DNA of 64,000 bases, taken from Helichrysum umbraculigerum. Lineage: Eukaryota > Streptophyta > Magnoliopsida > Asterales > Asteraceae. The position numbers and the translations under genes were made by a program. Of this stretch, positions 36,201 through 44,288 are shown piece after piece; within the stretch, counting starts at the first letter, position 1; each line of letters starts with the position of its first letter. A model generated the notes under the pieces. That model was given only the letters and a program-made list of their open reading frames with translations, was not told the origin of the DNA and did no database searches. The DNA is taken from contig CATIUR010000005.1 in assembly GCA_949592205.1 (NCBI GenBank), positions 85,742,777-85,806,776 on the forward strand, given 5' to 3'.

Positions 36201-38859
36201 TCTATATATTAAAAGTGGTAAAATAATGAAGTCGAAGTGGTCAACCAAACTTATATGTATTGACAAGTGGTGAAAAGTCATGGTTGAAAACTTATTGTAA
36301 TTGTTGTGAATTTGATGATTTTATGTGAATTTGGTATTTTAAGAATATAATGAGACACCGATAGCGAAAGTGAAGTTGTTTGACTTGGTAAAGTCAAAGA
36401 AGTGTAAAATGGGTGTTAAAATTTGTAAACATATAGGTTGAAACCCAAATGGGTTGTTGAAGTGCCCAAATGGGTCATTTGGTGGTTAAATGGTTAAAAT
36501 GAGTATTGGTTTGGTTATGACCAATGTAACAGTGATTTTAAGTCCTACATATAGTAGGAATGTGTGTTGAAAGTGTTGAAGTAGTTAAACTAGTAGATTT
36601 TGGTAATGGTGCCCAATTGGACCCTCAAACGGGTCAACGAGTCAAAACACGATAGGATGGGTATATAGAGTTGATGAATATGCCCACACGTCACAACTGT
36701 ATGTAGAAACATGTTGGCAAAGAGTGGAAGTCAGAATGTAAGCCATTTGGAATATGGCGTGTCCACTAAAATGGTCGGAAATGGCCTAAAATGAGTTACA
36801 CGTCCGTTTTCTCGTAAAATGTGAAAATTGAAAAAGTGTAAAAAGGGAAAGTTGTATTTTGGTATAGTGTAAGTGCATGCAAAATTTCATGACCTAACTC
36901 CTTACGGTTTGTGAGATATGCGCGTTTGAAATTCGCATTTTTGCACTAAGATGTTCAGTCTGCTGTGCAGACAGGGGACCCGGCGGCTGGAGGTTATAGC
37001 CGGCGGCTGGAGGTCCAAACCGGAGGCTGGATGCCCCAAGCCGGCGGCTTCTTTTGGCTTTAAAACGCACTTTTGTTCTATTTGCAAAAATTGGTGTTAG
37101 CCGGCGTTTCGACTCGGGAAGCCGGCGGGTCAAGACTTTTAGCTGGCGGCTAGATGTGTGAGCCGAACCGGCGGTTTGTGGGTATTTACAGGATTAAAAA
37201 TATTTTTTTACGTTTTTCGACGTTCGACGTAACGTTTGACGTAGAAATTTCCGCTAGAAAATTTCGGTATCCGATTAAGACGAAATTTACATGTCCACTC
37301 AAAAACGGCCCAACGGTCAAAGCTCATCGCTTTGCCATGAGCCCTGTCAGTTTTCGGCACTTCGGGGTCGTTTGGGGCCCGAAAATCGCGTTTTATTGTT
37401 TTTCGAACCTTATTTTGAACTTTTAGCTTACGTTTTGTATTGGGCTTTTGTTTTATTGAGCCCAGAGATCATTCCTGTGATTATATGCAATATTAAAACT
37501 TGTTTTAAGAGGTCTATATGGTTCATTGTGTATGAGTCGGTTGTAGGCGGTTTACTTAACTACAAAATATGCCAGTATATGGTATTGATGACTATTGTTA
37601 ACTAGGGTTAGTAAACATTGATTATGGGATTATGTGGATCATAATATGTGGATAAATTGAAATATGATAAAGTATTGAATCATATAGAGAAATAGAGAAT
37701 GTTGAATTAAGCGTTTTAAGAAATTACGAAATAAGCATAGGAGCTTATATTGATGTAATAGTTAAGCATGAAATACTCATTAAGGGTATATAGATTGACT
37801 ATTACGTGTTGAATATTATACATAATATTGATGAACTGTTTAGTACTAAATGTACTATAAGTATTAAGTTAGATAAATAATCCTTGATATTGAATCGGGT
37901 AATAAAGAAGTTGACTGATGTATTGTGTCAGACATTGGTGTTGTATGCTTGTATTGTTAATATCTACATGATGATATGAGTAGTTTACCTTTAAAGTGAT
38001 AAGTTGAGAATAGTAACGAGTTAATACATAGTTATATACCTGTTGCACGATGTTGCTATATATGTGTAAGATGTTGATATCATTGTTGTAAACTATGAGA
38101 GAGTAAAGTAATAACTTTGAAAATGAATGGTATGAAGTGACCTGAGAATAAAGTGTGACTGACATAATATGACGACGTCTGGCCAACGTATTTATATTAT
38201 GTCATTTCACATGGAGTTGTTGAGGTTACTAAGTACCATATAAAGTTAAGTGGTTTTAAAATCACAGATAAGATATGTTGACCTGTAATTGATAAATAGT
38301 CAATGTTGAACTAATATGAAAGAGTAATAAATCACTAAGTTGTTGTTGCTAATGTGATATCTATGGCACATTTGATGTGTATGTGTGATTCATTGTCAAT
38401 AGTAAGAGTTAAAAGTTGATTTAAGCAAAGTAGAAGTAAGTTGAATGTGAATAATATTGTGTTAATATTGTTGAATAGATGACTAATGTCAGCACCTTGT
38501 GTTGTTGAGATACCAATGATGATGTTTGGTATTAACAGGTGTTGAGTTAGCATCCAAGTTGTTGTGAACGGATGCTAGTTGATTATATGAAACTGGTTGT
38601 AACGATAAAATAAATTGACCTTTACCTATTGCTTACTGATTTTCTTACTTGGTGATGGTTAAATGATTGTAGATTACTGTCAAGTAAAGGGTTTCATATA
38701 ACCTAGTCGTGTTTATAATTACAAGTTGTAAGGTTGTAATTAACTAGTTGCAAAAGTGAAAATTCACAGCAAGTTGATAGCTAAAGAAATATATAGTTGA
38801 TAGCTAAGTTGTTAGTTGTTAATGGGTATGTTGTAGTAGTCAGTACCACTTATTGATGA

Positions 38860-38890
<31 letters not shown>

Positions 38891-41800
38891 AGTGTGGTTA
38901 TTATAGTGTAAAGTTGAAATATTTACATGAATATGTGTTACTTTGATTACTGGTGATTACGTAATTTAAATTGTTACATGACTAAGTATGACTGGCCATG
39001 CAAGTGGTCATTTAAATTTATCAGAGAAAGGATGTAAGAGCAATGCTGGTGCATTGGAACATATAGATCATGTACCTTTGGATAGGTGCATGTGGAAAGA
39101 ATTGAAAACAGGTTTATATATATTTACAAGTTGCTCAAGGGAATAATACATGATGTGTGTATATATATATTGTAATTAAACAGTTGATGATGCTACATTG
39201 TGTGCTGAAAATAACATCTTGTGCTAATAAATTAAATAGAGGTAAAACACAATCTATGTGTTTAAGTGAGTTCGGTAGAAATACACATTGGTAGTGTGTA
39301 AATTGATGTATTAATATCTACCTATATAAGTATATGTCGACATATAGGTACATTTTGTGAGTATATGGTTAAAGATATGCATGAGTGATGGTATGCACAA
39401 GTTATTGAACAGGTACACACATCTAGTGCGCATCTAGTAATGAGTAATTATTTGTATGTGAAGTAGAGTAGTATTGAATGGAAATGAAAGTGAGTAGGTA
39501 GTTCTAATTATTCTAGACCGAATAAGTGTGATCAGATTTCGAGGACGAAATCTCTTTAAGGGGGAGAGAATTGTAACACCCAGTATTTGGGTCTGGTAGT
39601 ATTTAATATTTTCTGACTGTGAATTATTATTAAGTGTGTCAGAAAATAGGTGTGCTGTATTATTTGAAATAAATAGTGATAATAGTCGAATAATTTATTG
39701 TGACTAATAAATTATTGAGTGTTTTAATTTTATTTAGTTGACGGTAAAATAAAGTAATGTTACCCCGTAAATGGTTTTTAAGTTCCAGGCAATGAAAAGT
39801 ACGGGGAATGAAAGTAAACACTTCTTGTATACTTCTAAATTATTAGGTCGGTTGTTTACTAATATATATCTACATACATACATATGATACGCATCATATA
39901 TCCCTCCTAACTCAAGAAACCCTAAATCAAATTATCAAATCTATGAGGAATCATCAAATTGAAGAGCTCAAACTCGAATTCAAGTTTCAAGAGCATGGAT
40001 TATCTTCATCTAATCCTTCTAAACATGTTGTAAGTGTTGATTTATTGAATTCTATAAACTTAGAAATTGGGGTTTTGTGCATTTGATGAAATTAGGATGG
40101 GTAATGTTAAATTTAAGCTTGTAAGACTTGTATAATTACTAGTTGATGATTATTTCATGATTCTAAGTTAAACCCTAACATATAAATGAAGAAAAATTAT
40201 GTATGATCATATGGATAGTTTATGGGTTAGTTGATTATCCATGAATAATGAATTCTAAGCTTGAGTTAATGAGATATAGGTTGATAAGTGTTGTTAATGA
40301 CTAACATATGATTGATTAGTAATGATGATTAACAATATACAAGTTAAAAGTTATAACTTAATTAAGTGTTCTTGAGATTTTATGATTATCATGGAGTATA
40401 TGATAAATTTGGTATGGTTCACTAATTAGAACACTTAATTGAGAACTAAAGAGTAAAGTTATAACTTATGTGGTTAAGTATTCATTAGGTCTAATGTTGG
40501 AGTTTTAATGAATTGTTGATGTTGAAAGTTGATAATCTTGTTGATGGTATAATTATGTTAGTTAACAATGATTAATGAGAATTAAGGTGATGAGGTGATT
40601 ATAATGATTATAATGTTGATAAATGAATATGAAAGTATTAAGCTTATGTTAGTGGTATATGATGGATGAGTATGGTTAACATGAATTAAGTATGATCAAT
40701 CCAATGGAAGTGATAAATTGATGATTGTGATTAGTTGAATAATTGGTTGTAATTACTTAAATAAGTTGTTTGATGTAAATACAATAATATGATGTTATAT
40801 CCACATTGGAATAAAGGACTAATTTGTGTATCCTGTTGCATTCTCAGATGTGCAGAAGGCTCAGTGATATTAGACTACTGAGTGGATGGCTGAGGTATTT
40901 GGTGAGTGGATCTCTAATCCTCAGCGTAACTTGGTTGTAACAAGTTTAGTTACAACAAGTAACGTATTATTACTTTATCCGTTGCATTGATGATTATGTT
41001 GATAGTAATAATACTGTTGATATGTTGACTAGTTGAATATGTGACTTGTTGATTACGTGATCACTTGAGTTAATTGGCCTTCGGGCATCAGTTGGTAATG
41101 AGGCAACGAGTTGTTGAACTGTTGGTTGGGCTAGTTGGATATCCAAAGTTTAACACACCTCCTGTGTTAGTTGAAGATAATCACTAGCTATCGGTCTCGT
41201 CCGTATGGCCATACGGATAGGTTGGGTAAGTGTTCTTGGGGAGCCTCCCGGGTTTATGGTTATCCCCAGAGCCGCTGATCCTCATTATGGTGTTGTTGAT
41301 TAGTTGAATTGTTGCATTGTCGAACTGATGCATTGTTGATGTGTTGTATTGGGTACTTGCTTGTTTAGTGCTAATTGTTGTACACAAAGTTGTTGCGCTA
41401 AGTTAGGTTGTTGATTAGTATCTGCTCACTTAGCGTTATGCTAATCCCCCACATTATCCCTTCTTGCAGGTTTTGGCTATTGTATTGGGTGGGCAAGAAG
41501 TTGGACTTGAAGGAATGTTTGACATGCTGACGTGACTCTGACATTTGATTAAATAAATTAATGATATCTTTTGTTTTATATAACACCCATGTTGATAAAC
41601 TGTGTTTTGAATTAAGTTGATTTTATACCTATATGAAACAATGTATCTTATAAACTTAGAAATTGGGATAACGCTTCCGGTACAATATATTTAAATGTTA
41701 CCAAAATGAGGGGTGTTATAACATGCAGGTTTTAACATTGTGTTATTGAGTGAACACATATGTTAGTATATGAACACATGTGTTAGTGTGTGGACACGTG

Positions 41801-43427
41801 TGACAGTGACTTTACACGTGTGTTACAATGTTATAACACATGTGTTAAAGTTTATAACAAAAAGTGGCACATTGTTGATGTGACTGTAGTAACAAATGTT
41901 ATAAAAATGGAATATAAAATAGATAATTATGTGTTTTCTTGCCTGTTGGTTCTGTATGTTGCATCAAAAGAGACTATGTCCCCAAACTCTTTGTAATGAG
42001 CTTTGGCTACGTCATCTGCCCAAAACATAGCAGATAACCTGCTATCATCCACCTTATACTCAAACGAGAAATTCTTTACATATGTTGCTGTATTCTTCAT
42101 TTTTGTTATCAGCATGTGCGCATCACTTTGTCCCATATAAGCATTTATATCTCGTTTAAAGTTTTTGAAGTCTACGATTGTACCATGTACATTGTCGTAT
42201 GATCCTTTTATACTTTTGTATATGTTATGAGCCTTTGTGGGACCCATATTGATTGTTCCAACTTTGAAAATGAAACTCTGTTCTGAGAATCTTAGCTGTC
42301 TTTCGGTTCTCAACAGATGTGTATATTCGTCCGGAGCCATCATGTGATTGTGTTCCTCAACAAACTGAACTATTTTAAACATTGTTTTACTCCCGGTTAC
42401 CAACTTACATACTATCTTAGCTCTGCAACCTGTGAGTTTCGAGTTTGAAGTCCTTTCAGCTTTTTTGATTTTCTTACAACCTGTGATTTTATTGGGGTCC
42501 ATTGTGTCGAAACTCTTTTTTCTAGGTTTTCCCTCCTTTGTACACGCGTAGTGTTTTTCAGATATTGTTTCAACTCCATCACTCAACTTTTTTTGTGTAT
42601 ATTTCTTTACACCAAATCCACCAATAGCTCCATATCTTTCATAAAAGTCATGTGCATCATCAAGTGTTAGAAATACTTTTCCCACGAATGGTTTATCTGC
42701 ATCAGGTGCTTGTGGAATCCATGAGGCGTTTTCGTCAGGTGTTTCAGTCGGATTTAAAACATAATGAACACTTTCTGCGTCATCGTCATCTGTAGAAGAA
42801 TATGTAATTATAAAATTATTAATGAACAAATATAACAAATGTTTTGGATAACGCATGTGTTATGTTGCATATCACACATGTTATATGAGATAACACATGT
42901 GTTATGGTGGATAGCGCATGTGTTATAGTGGATAACGCATTTGTCCTCATAAATTTACAATGACATAGATTTTTTATAAACACATGTGTTATGGTGAACA
43001 ACACATTCTCTACGTCAGTAATAACAGTGTTATTTATCATTAACACATGTGTTATGTTTACGCTAGAAGCACTTTAACGATGGATTGCACAACACGTGTT
43101 ATGGTGAACAACATATGTGTTATGGTGAACAACACATTCTCTACGTCAGTTATAGTAACAGTGTTCTTTATCATTAACACATGTATTATGGTGAACAACA
43201 CATGTGTTATGGTGAACAACATATGCATTCTTTTATTTTCACAATTAAATATAAGTAACACGTGTGTTACTTATAATAACAGTGTTTTTTTATCGCTAAC
43301 ACGTGTGTTTTTGTAGTTACACATACGATCACAAGTTATGTTATAGATTTTTGCCCAAGTTACCTGCAACATTCTTTTCATTAGGTTGCTCCTCATGAGT
43401 ATCCTTGTTTTCTTCAATTTCCACCAT
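18247..43427 (-). CDS. FAR1/FHY3-type MULE transposase, 21-kb nested insertion in intron 2
   Basis: Five exons on the minus strand: 43427-43364, 42789-41943, 20433-20175, 19688-19059, 18891-18247, giving about 814 residues with no stop. Intron 2 uses a GC donor (CAG/GCAAGA) and an AG acceptor; joining there restores the family motif DATYRTNRYNMKFVPF. The domains are an N-terminal FAR1-type zinc-finger DNA-binding domain (about 56-165, ending EHNH), an MULE DDE core (Asp in SFDATY about 297, Asp in VTDQDNA about 358, Glu in SESEN about 470), a SWIM zinc finger (CSC...CRH, about 612-625) and a C-terminal CCHC knuckle (CGICGMTDHNRRSC). Proteins of this type are either active transposases or host transcription factors. 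Its place inside a MULE with TSD, opposite a ULP1 gene, argues for transposase. The LARD and the gypsy element lie in intron 2. Confidence 0.88.
19749..20130. repeat. ACACATGTGT palindrome array in transposase intron
   Basis: Fourteen copies of the core ACACATGTGT or near-identical forms in about 380 bp, separated by spacers such as ATTA, ATAGAGA and GTGAG. It belongs to intron 3 (minus-strand gene, between exons 3 and 4). Confidence 0.92.
20497..20501. repeat. LARD target site duplication, left copy
   Basis: ACATG, repeated at 41721-41725 directly after the 3' LTR. Confidence 0.85.
20502..22070 (+). repeat. LARD 5' LTR, first part
   Basis: Starts TGTAACACCCAG and is interrupted at 22071 after CTAGTTGGAT. 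The uninterrupted 3' copy reads through CTAGTTGGATATCC near 41140, which fixes the insertion point. Confidence 0.92.
22066..22070. repeat. Gypsy target site duplication, left copy
   Basis: TGGAT, repeated at 34830-34834. The empty site with one TGGAT is present in the LARD 3' LTR, a rare direct proof of the insertion. Confidence 0.95.
23236..23533 (+). repeat. GAATCCGGCGGATTC hairpin array, 5' LTR
   Basis: Eight copies, seven exact and one AAATCCGGCGGATTC, arranged as four pairs. Each is a 7-bp inverted repeat GAATCCG/CGGATTC around a single G. Confidence 0.95.
24316..24891 (+). repeat. Covarying hairpin zone, 5' LTR
   Basis: 24316-24334 is TATGAAA-GGGTA-TTTCATA and 24345-24363 is TGTGAAA-GGGTA-TTTCACA, the same loop with paired arm changes; 24384-24400 is TATGAAA-TGT-TTTCATA. 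Further on, 24746-24783, 24800-24833 and 24856-24891 are longer inverted repeats of one type, with outer arms GGAAA/TTTCC or GAGAAA/TTTCTC and inner arms GTTAA/TTAAC or GTTAT/ATAAC. The same structures occur in the 3' LTR 9485 bp further. Confidence 0.85.
25347..25358 (+). other. Primer-binding site, initiator tRNA-Met
   Basis: TGGTATCAGAGC, four bases after the 5' LTR. It is complementary to the 3' end of plant initiator methionine tRNA, the usual primer for minus-strand synthesis. Confidence 0.95.
25514..26293 (+). CDS. Extra ORF before gag, unknown function
   Basis: A 259-residue frame starting MSSQSHYHVYASDEEPTEA. The first 100 residues are acidic and Pro/Thr/Ser-rich. A middle part (about 110-150) has basic and aromatic residues (KRLRPSHLDWMPRVLREW). 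Residues about 185-235 look like a coiled coil rich in Arg, Ala and Leu. The last 25 residues are hydrophobic (IVASVCVMTAAVMVAV) and end FPWFR, possibly a membrane or packing segment. It shows no similarity to gag, protease or envelope that I can recognise. Proteins with a similar layout (acidic start, VPTLVA motif, coiled coil) occur before gag in Asteraceae gypsy elements, as far as I remember. It reads intact in a young element, so it may be used. A separate start of 633 bp before gag means it needs its own translation or a spliced RNA. Confidence 0.7.
   Translation: MSSQSHYHVYASDEEPTEATFEGPAITVGDESSVHVRAMSDDTSDAYLVPPPTAPEVTHTFTPPVASTSRVPVPRMTARICVRDFPRGPLAPRDKAPVTESEVPVVEPPQKRLRPSHLDWMPRVLREWRSLEGIPSTFEIGESSHSPPSAYLTGEPLELTVPTLVAVVHTIFRISSSRSRDVMELLSDASRTDMDMTMLHQRMDFVETHRQTDWQGLASTRARVAALERRARVSEIVASVCVMTAAVMVAVRMYFPWFR
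26746..26782 (+). promoter_or_regulatory. Leader hairpin with TGGCCA loop (candidate dimerisation signal)
   Basis: The arms 26746-26759 and 26769-26782 pair at 12 of 14 positions around the 9-nt loop CCTGGCCAA, whose TGGCCA is self-complementary. It lies about 165 nt before the gag start. The LARD at 38164-38200 has the same architecture: a 14-position stem, 9-nt loop TCTGGCCAA. Retroviral dimer initiation sites have this design. The function here is inferred. Confidence 0.55.
26947..29049 (+). CDS. gag-pol: Gypsy gag-protease-RT N-terminal part
   Basis: A 700-codon frame starting MPPKRRVTRNSQK. Order: a low-complexity N-terminus, the gag capsid-like domain (about 75-270, HWIEKTESVLDIS), zinc knuckles (CDKCNRHHEGGC, CGNCRAWGHRTREC and CFECGEQGHYRNRCP, about 315-375), Asn-rich linker, aspartic protease with DSGAD (about 430), then the RT start (YRLAPSEMQEL, MRMCIDYRELNKV). 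The frame ends when a run of six A near 29037-29042 shifts it; the family frame continues one position on. Gag forms the virus-like particle and protease cleaves the polyprotein. Gag and pol share one frame here, without a separate frameshift site. Confidence 0.93.
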   Translation: MPPKRRVTRNSQKTTTPPPPPPTETTEQMIARRIAEGIAEYEASRSREPGANNSGSTPVNTETTVNARKGCSYKTFQACKPISFRGTEGAIGMIHWIEKTESVLDISDCSPDCMVKYAACTLADKALTWWNSQIQSLGRPAAYSMSWGTFKNLMLEEFCPRSEMQKIETELWNITMIGADITGYTTKFQELARLVPHMVTPEYKRIERYIFGLVPPIRSLVTSSKPDTFRSAVTLAQSLTDEAVRMGNLTKKAVSGKGEPNSTDVSSSGGAKRKWNGSGADRQGQQNKKHSGNAKAYVATTTDSKPYLGNKPKCDKCNRHHEGGCGYCGNCRAWGHRTRECKTNPPPRANTERQNQGCFECGEQGHYRNRCPKLNNNNRGNNNNRANNINNQPAQGRAFVIGAQEARQDPNTVTGTFLVNNHYASVLFDSGADLSFVSTEFRPLLELESRKLENKNTIELADGELIESGEIVPGCTLELEGHFFEIDLLPVKLGSFDVVVGMDWLSKNRAEIICHDKLVRLPLSTGETLVVQGEKRKSATKMISCLKASKYLRKGYQAFLAHVVEKKTEERRIDDVPIVRDYPGVFPDELPGLPPPRQVEFHIDLVPGAAPIARAPYRLAPSEMQELSTQLQELLDLGFIRPSFSPWGAPVLFVKKKDGSMRMCIDYRELNKVTIKNRYPLPRIDDLFDQLQGSSYYSKN
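29037..31521 (+). pseudogene. pol: Gypsy pol: RT core, RNase H, integrase, chromodomain-like end
   Basis: From about 29043 to 29570 pol continues in a shifted frame (IDLRSGYHQL..., RT catalytic site FIDD in VFIDDILVYS, LGHVINDKGI). Near 29567 loss of a base after GACAAGAA brings the original frame back, and the rest reads open to the stop at 31519-31521. It contains RNase H (YCDASHQGLG, TDHKSLQHIF), the integrase zinc finger (H...H...CLTCSKVK), the integrase core (MDFITKLP, SDRDARFTSRFW, HPQTDGQSERT) and a chromodomain-like C-terminus (VKVRWNSKHGPEFTW). Both indels lie in A-runs. Either this copy is dead, or the runs are assembly errors. Confidence 0.9.
31520..31555 (+). promoter_or_regulatory. 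Hairpin plus polypurine tract, gypsy
   Basis: AAATCTCG-GGA-CGAGATTT (31520-31538) is a perfect 8-bp inverted repeat. The polypurine tract AACGGGGGGAGAA (31543-31555) abuts the 3' LTR. The hairpin overlaps the end of pol (stop at 31519-31521). Confidence 0.85.
31556..34829 (+). repeat. Gypsy 3' LTR
   Basis: 3274 bp, nearly identical to the 5' LTR. Differences seen: T/A at the position matching 23495, C/T at the position matching 24552, and one extra AT in the dinucleotide run near 33360. It contains the hairpin arrays at 32721-33018 and 33801-34376. Confidence 0.95.
34835..35414 (+). repeat. LARD 5' LTR, second part
   Basis: Continues the LARD LTR after the right TGGAT (34830-34834). It ends GGGGTGTTATA at 35414, directly before the primer-binding site region. 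Confidence 0.92.
36972..37165 (+). repeat. AGCCGGCGGCT array in LARD interior
   Basis: Several copies of CCGGCGGCTGGAGG and variants, each centred on the inverted repeat AGCCG/CGGCT around one G. The centre CCGGCGG is the same as in the GAATCCGGCGGATTC arrays of the gypsy LTRs, with different outer arms. Confidence 0.8.
38164..38200 (+). promoter_or_regulatory. Leader-type hairpin with TGGCCA loop in LARD
   Basis: ATAATAT pairs with ATATTAT and ACG with CGT, two pairs between them hold (one a G-T), and two positions mismatch. The loop is TCTGGCCAA with the self-complementary TGGCCA. Its stem length and loop size equal those of 26746-26782 although arm bases differ. It is kept in an element with no genes. 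Confidence 0.55.
38861..38890. repeat. (GTT)10 microsatellite
   Basis: Ten uninterrupted GTT units. Confidence 0.95.
39535..39570 (+). promoter_or_regulatory. Hairpin plus polypurine tract, LARD
   Basis: GATTTCG-AGGA-CGAAATC (39535-39552), then AAGGGGGAGAGAA (39558-39570) directly before the 3' LTR. Compared with 31520 the arms changed on both sides while pairing was kept. Confidence 0.85.
39572..41720 (+). repeat. LARD 3' LTR
   Basis: 2149 bp, uninterrupted. It preserves the empty target site of the gypsy element near 41140. It is followed by TSD ACATG at 41721-41725. Confidence 0.93.
41748..41850. repeat. ACACATGTGT palindromes, remainder of transposase intron 2
   Basis: Two exact cores and several variants (ACACATATGT, ACACGTGTG) resume right after the LARD. 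The LARD thus landed in a MULE intron already holding these repeats. Confidence 0.85.
42849..43312. repeat. ACACATGTGT palindromes in transposase intron 1
   Basis: Four exact cores and many degenerate ones, separated by spacers such as GGTGAACA. Intron 1 of the minus-strand gene spans 42790-43363. Confidence 0.85.
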
Positions 43428-43861
43428 TGTTTAACTTTATCAACAGTTCTGAGAAGTTAAAATCAACAGGATTAGATTATTACATGAATTTGCAGGTTCA
43501 ATTATAAGAAATTACAGCTTCAATTGCGTTAAAAATCGCATCTTCAATTTTAACATAATGACAACAAATCACCTGTAATGCAATGTGTAAGCTGAATCTC
43601 GATGAATGAGTCTTTCAATTGCTCGATGAATGAGTCTTCAATTGCTCGTTTAGTTGAAGATCCAGTCGTTTTTGATTGCAAAAGCCCTAGTTTGAGTCGT
43701 CGATTGCAAAAACCCTATTTTCTGTATTCTTTCTTCTTCACGCTCTGTTATGTACGTATATAATTATGTTTGTTTGTTTTTTCCTTTATTTTTTCTGGAT
43801 TAAATTGTACAATTACTAAAACATCCTTCCACCTTTAATGAAAATGGTGAGATGTGATTGG

Positions 43862-43907
43862 TTCTTCCATTCTCTAACAATTACACATACTCTCTTGATC
43901 CCATCTC
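43862..43907 (-). repeat. MULE right terminal inverted repeat
   Basis: On the minus strand it begins GAGATGGGATCAAGAGAGTA. See the left repeat at 12566 for the comparison. The target duplication follows at 43908-43917. Confidence 0.7.
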
Positions 43908-43917
43908 AAAAAAAGTA

Positions 43918-44288
43918 ATAGTCCACAACATTATGCTCTAATTTAATACGCGTAGAAGTTTAGGGACCAAAATGCAACTTTGACAGTGTACAATTGTCCT
44001 TCAAAACCTTCTCTTTCCATTTCCACAGGGTTTTCACTCCTTTCCACTTCTCAAATTTCCTGATCATCAAAATACAATCATATTCTCACTCATATTTTAG
44101 GGTTTCAATTCTTACCCCAACACTTGTTTCATAAGCTTCACAGCTACAATCTCTGCAAACGTTTCTTACAATGTGCGCTAAAAGACACTAAAAATTCACT
44201 CATCATTTTCATAAGCTTAGGGTTTTGTTGAAACCCCAAATTTTAGGGTTTTTGATTTTAAGCTTCTAATTTGTTACGTAGTTGCAAA
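43918..44288 (+). promoter_or_regulatory. SPT6-like gene promoter and 5' leader
   Basis: Between the MULE end and the start codon. Three telo-box motifs TTAGGGTTT occur at 44098-44106, 44218-44226 and 44243-44251; such boxes are common in promoters and leaders of plant growth and translation genes. A CT-rich block near 44010-44070 could mark transcription initiation. No clear TATA box was chosen. Confidence 0.6.

Larger units (their letters stand above)
35415..39571 (+). other. LARD internal region without coding capacity
   Basis: It starts with a primer-binding site TGGTATCAGAGC at 35418-35429. No gag, protease, RT or integrase motif was found in any frame. The longest frames (90-105 codons) are composition artefacts. 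Contents: a CCGGCGG array (36972-37165), a leader-type hairpin (38164-38200), a (GTT)10 run (38861-38890), and a hairpin plus polypurine tract (39535-39570). Confidence 0.85.
20502..41720 (+). mobile_element. LARD-like non-coding LTR retrotransposon
   Basis: Removing the gypsy insertion and one TGGAT gives a 5' LTR of exactly 2149 bp (20502-22070 plus 34835-35414), equal to the 3' LTR (39572-41720). The element has a tRNA-Met type primer-binding site, about 4.16 kb of internal sequence without gag or pol, a polypurine tract, and the 5-bp duplication ACATG. By eye I find 11 substitutions between the LTRs, 10 of them transitions (about 0.5%). Such large retrotransposon derivatives need proteins of an autonomous partner. 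The termini TGTAACACCC...GTTATA end in TA, not CA, if the TSD is ACATG. Confidence 0.9.
12566..43907. mobile_element. Autonomous-type MULE with ULP1 protease and FAR1-like transposase
   Basis: The element spans 31.3 kb, of which 21.2 kb is nested LTR retrotransposon; its own sequence is about 10.1 kb. The ends GAGA...TCTC carry degenerate inverted repeats and are flanked by the exact 10-bp duplication AAAAAAAGTA. It holds two convergent genes, a ULP1/C48 protease (12982-17438, plus) and a FAR1-type transposase (43427-18247, minus), both readable through all exons. MULEs that carry ULP1-like genes are known in plants (for example Kaonashi-type in Arabidopsis). This copy has both proteins. Its non-coding DNA is studded with ACACATGTGT palindromes that I do not see outside its borders or in the nested elements. 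Confidence 0.85.

Noticed and set aside
37154..37605. Frames of 90-104 codons in the LARD interior as gag remnants
   Set aside because: No gag motif, zinc knuckle or similarity to the neighbouring gag was seen.
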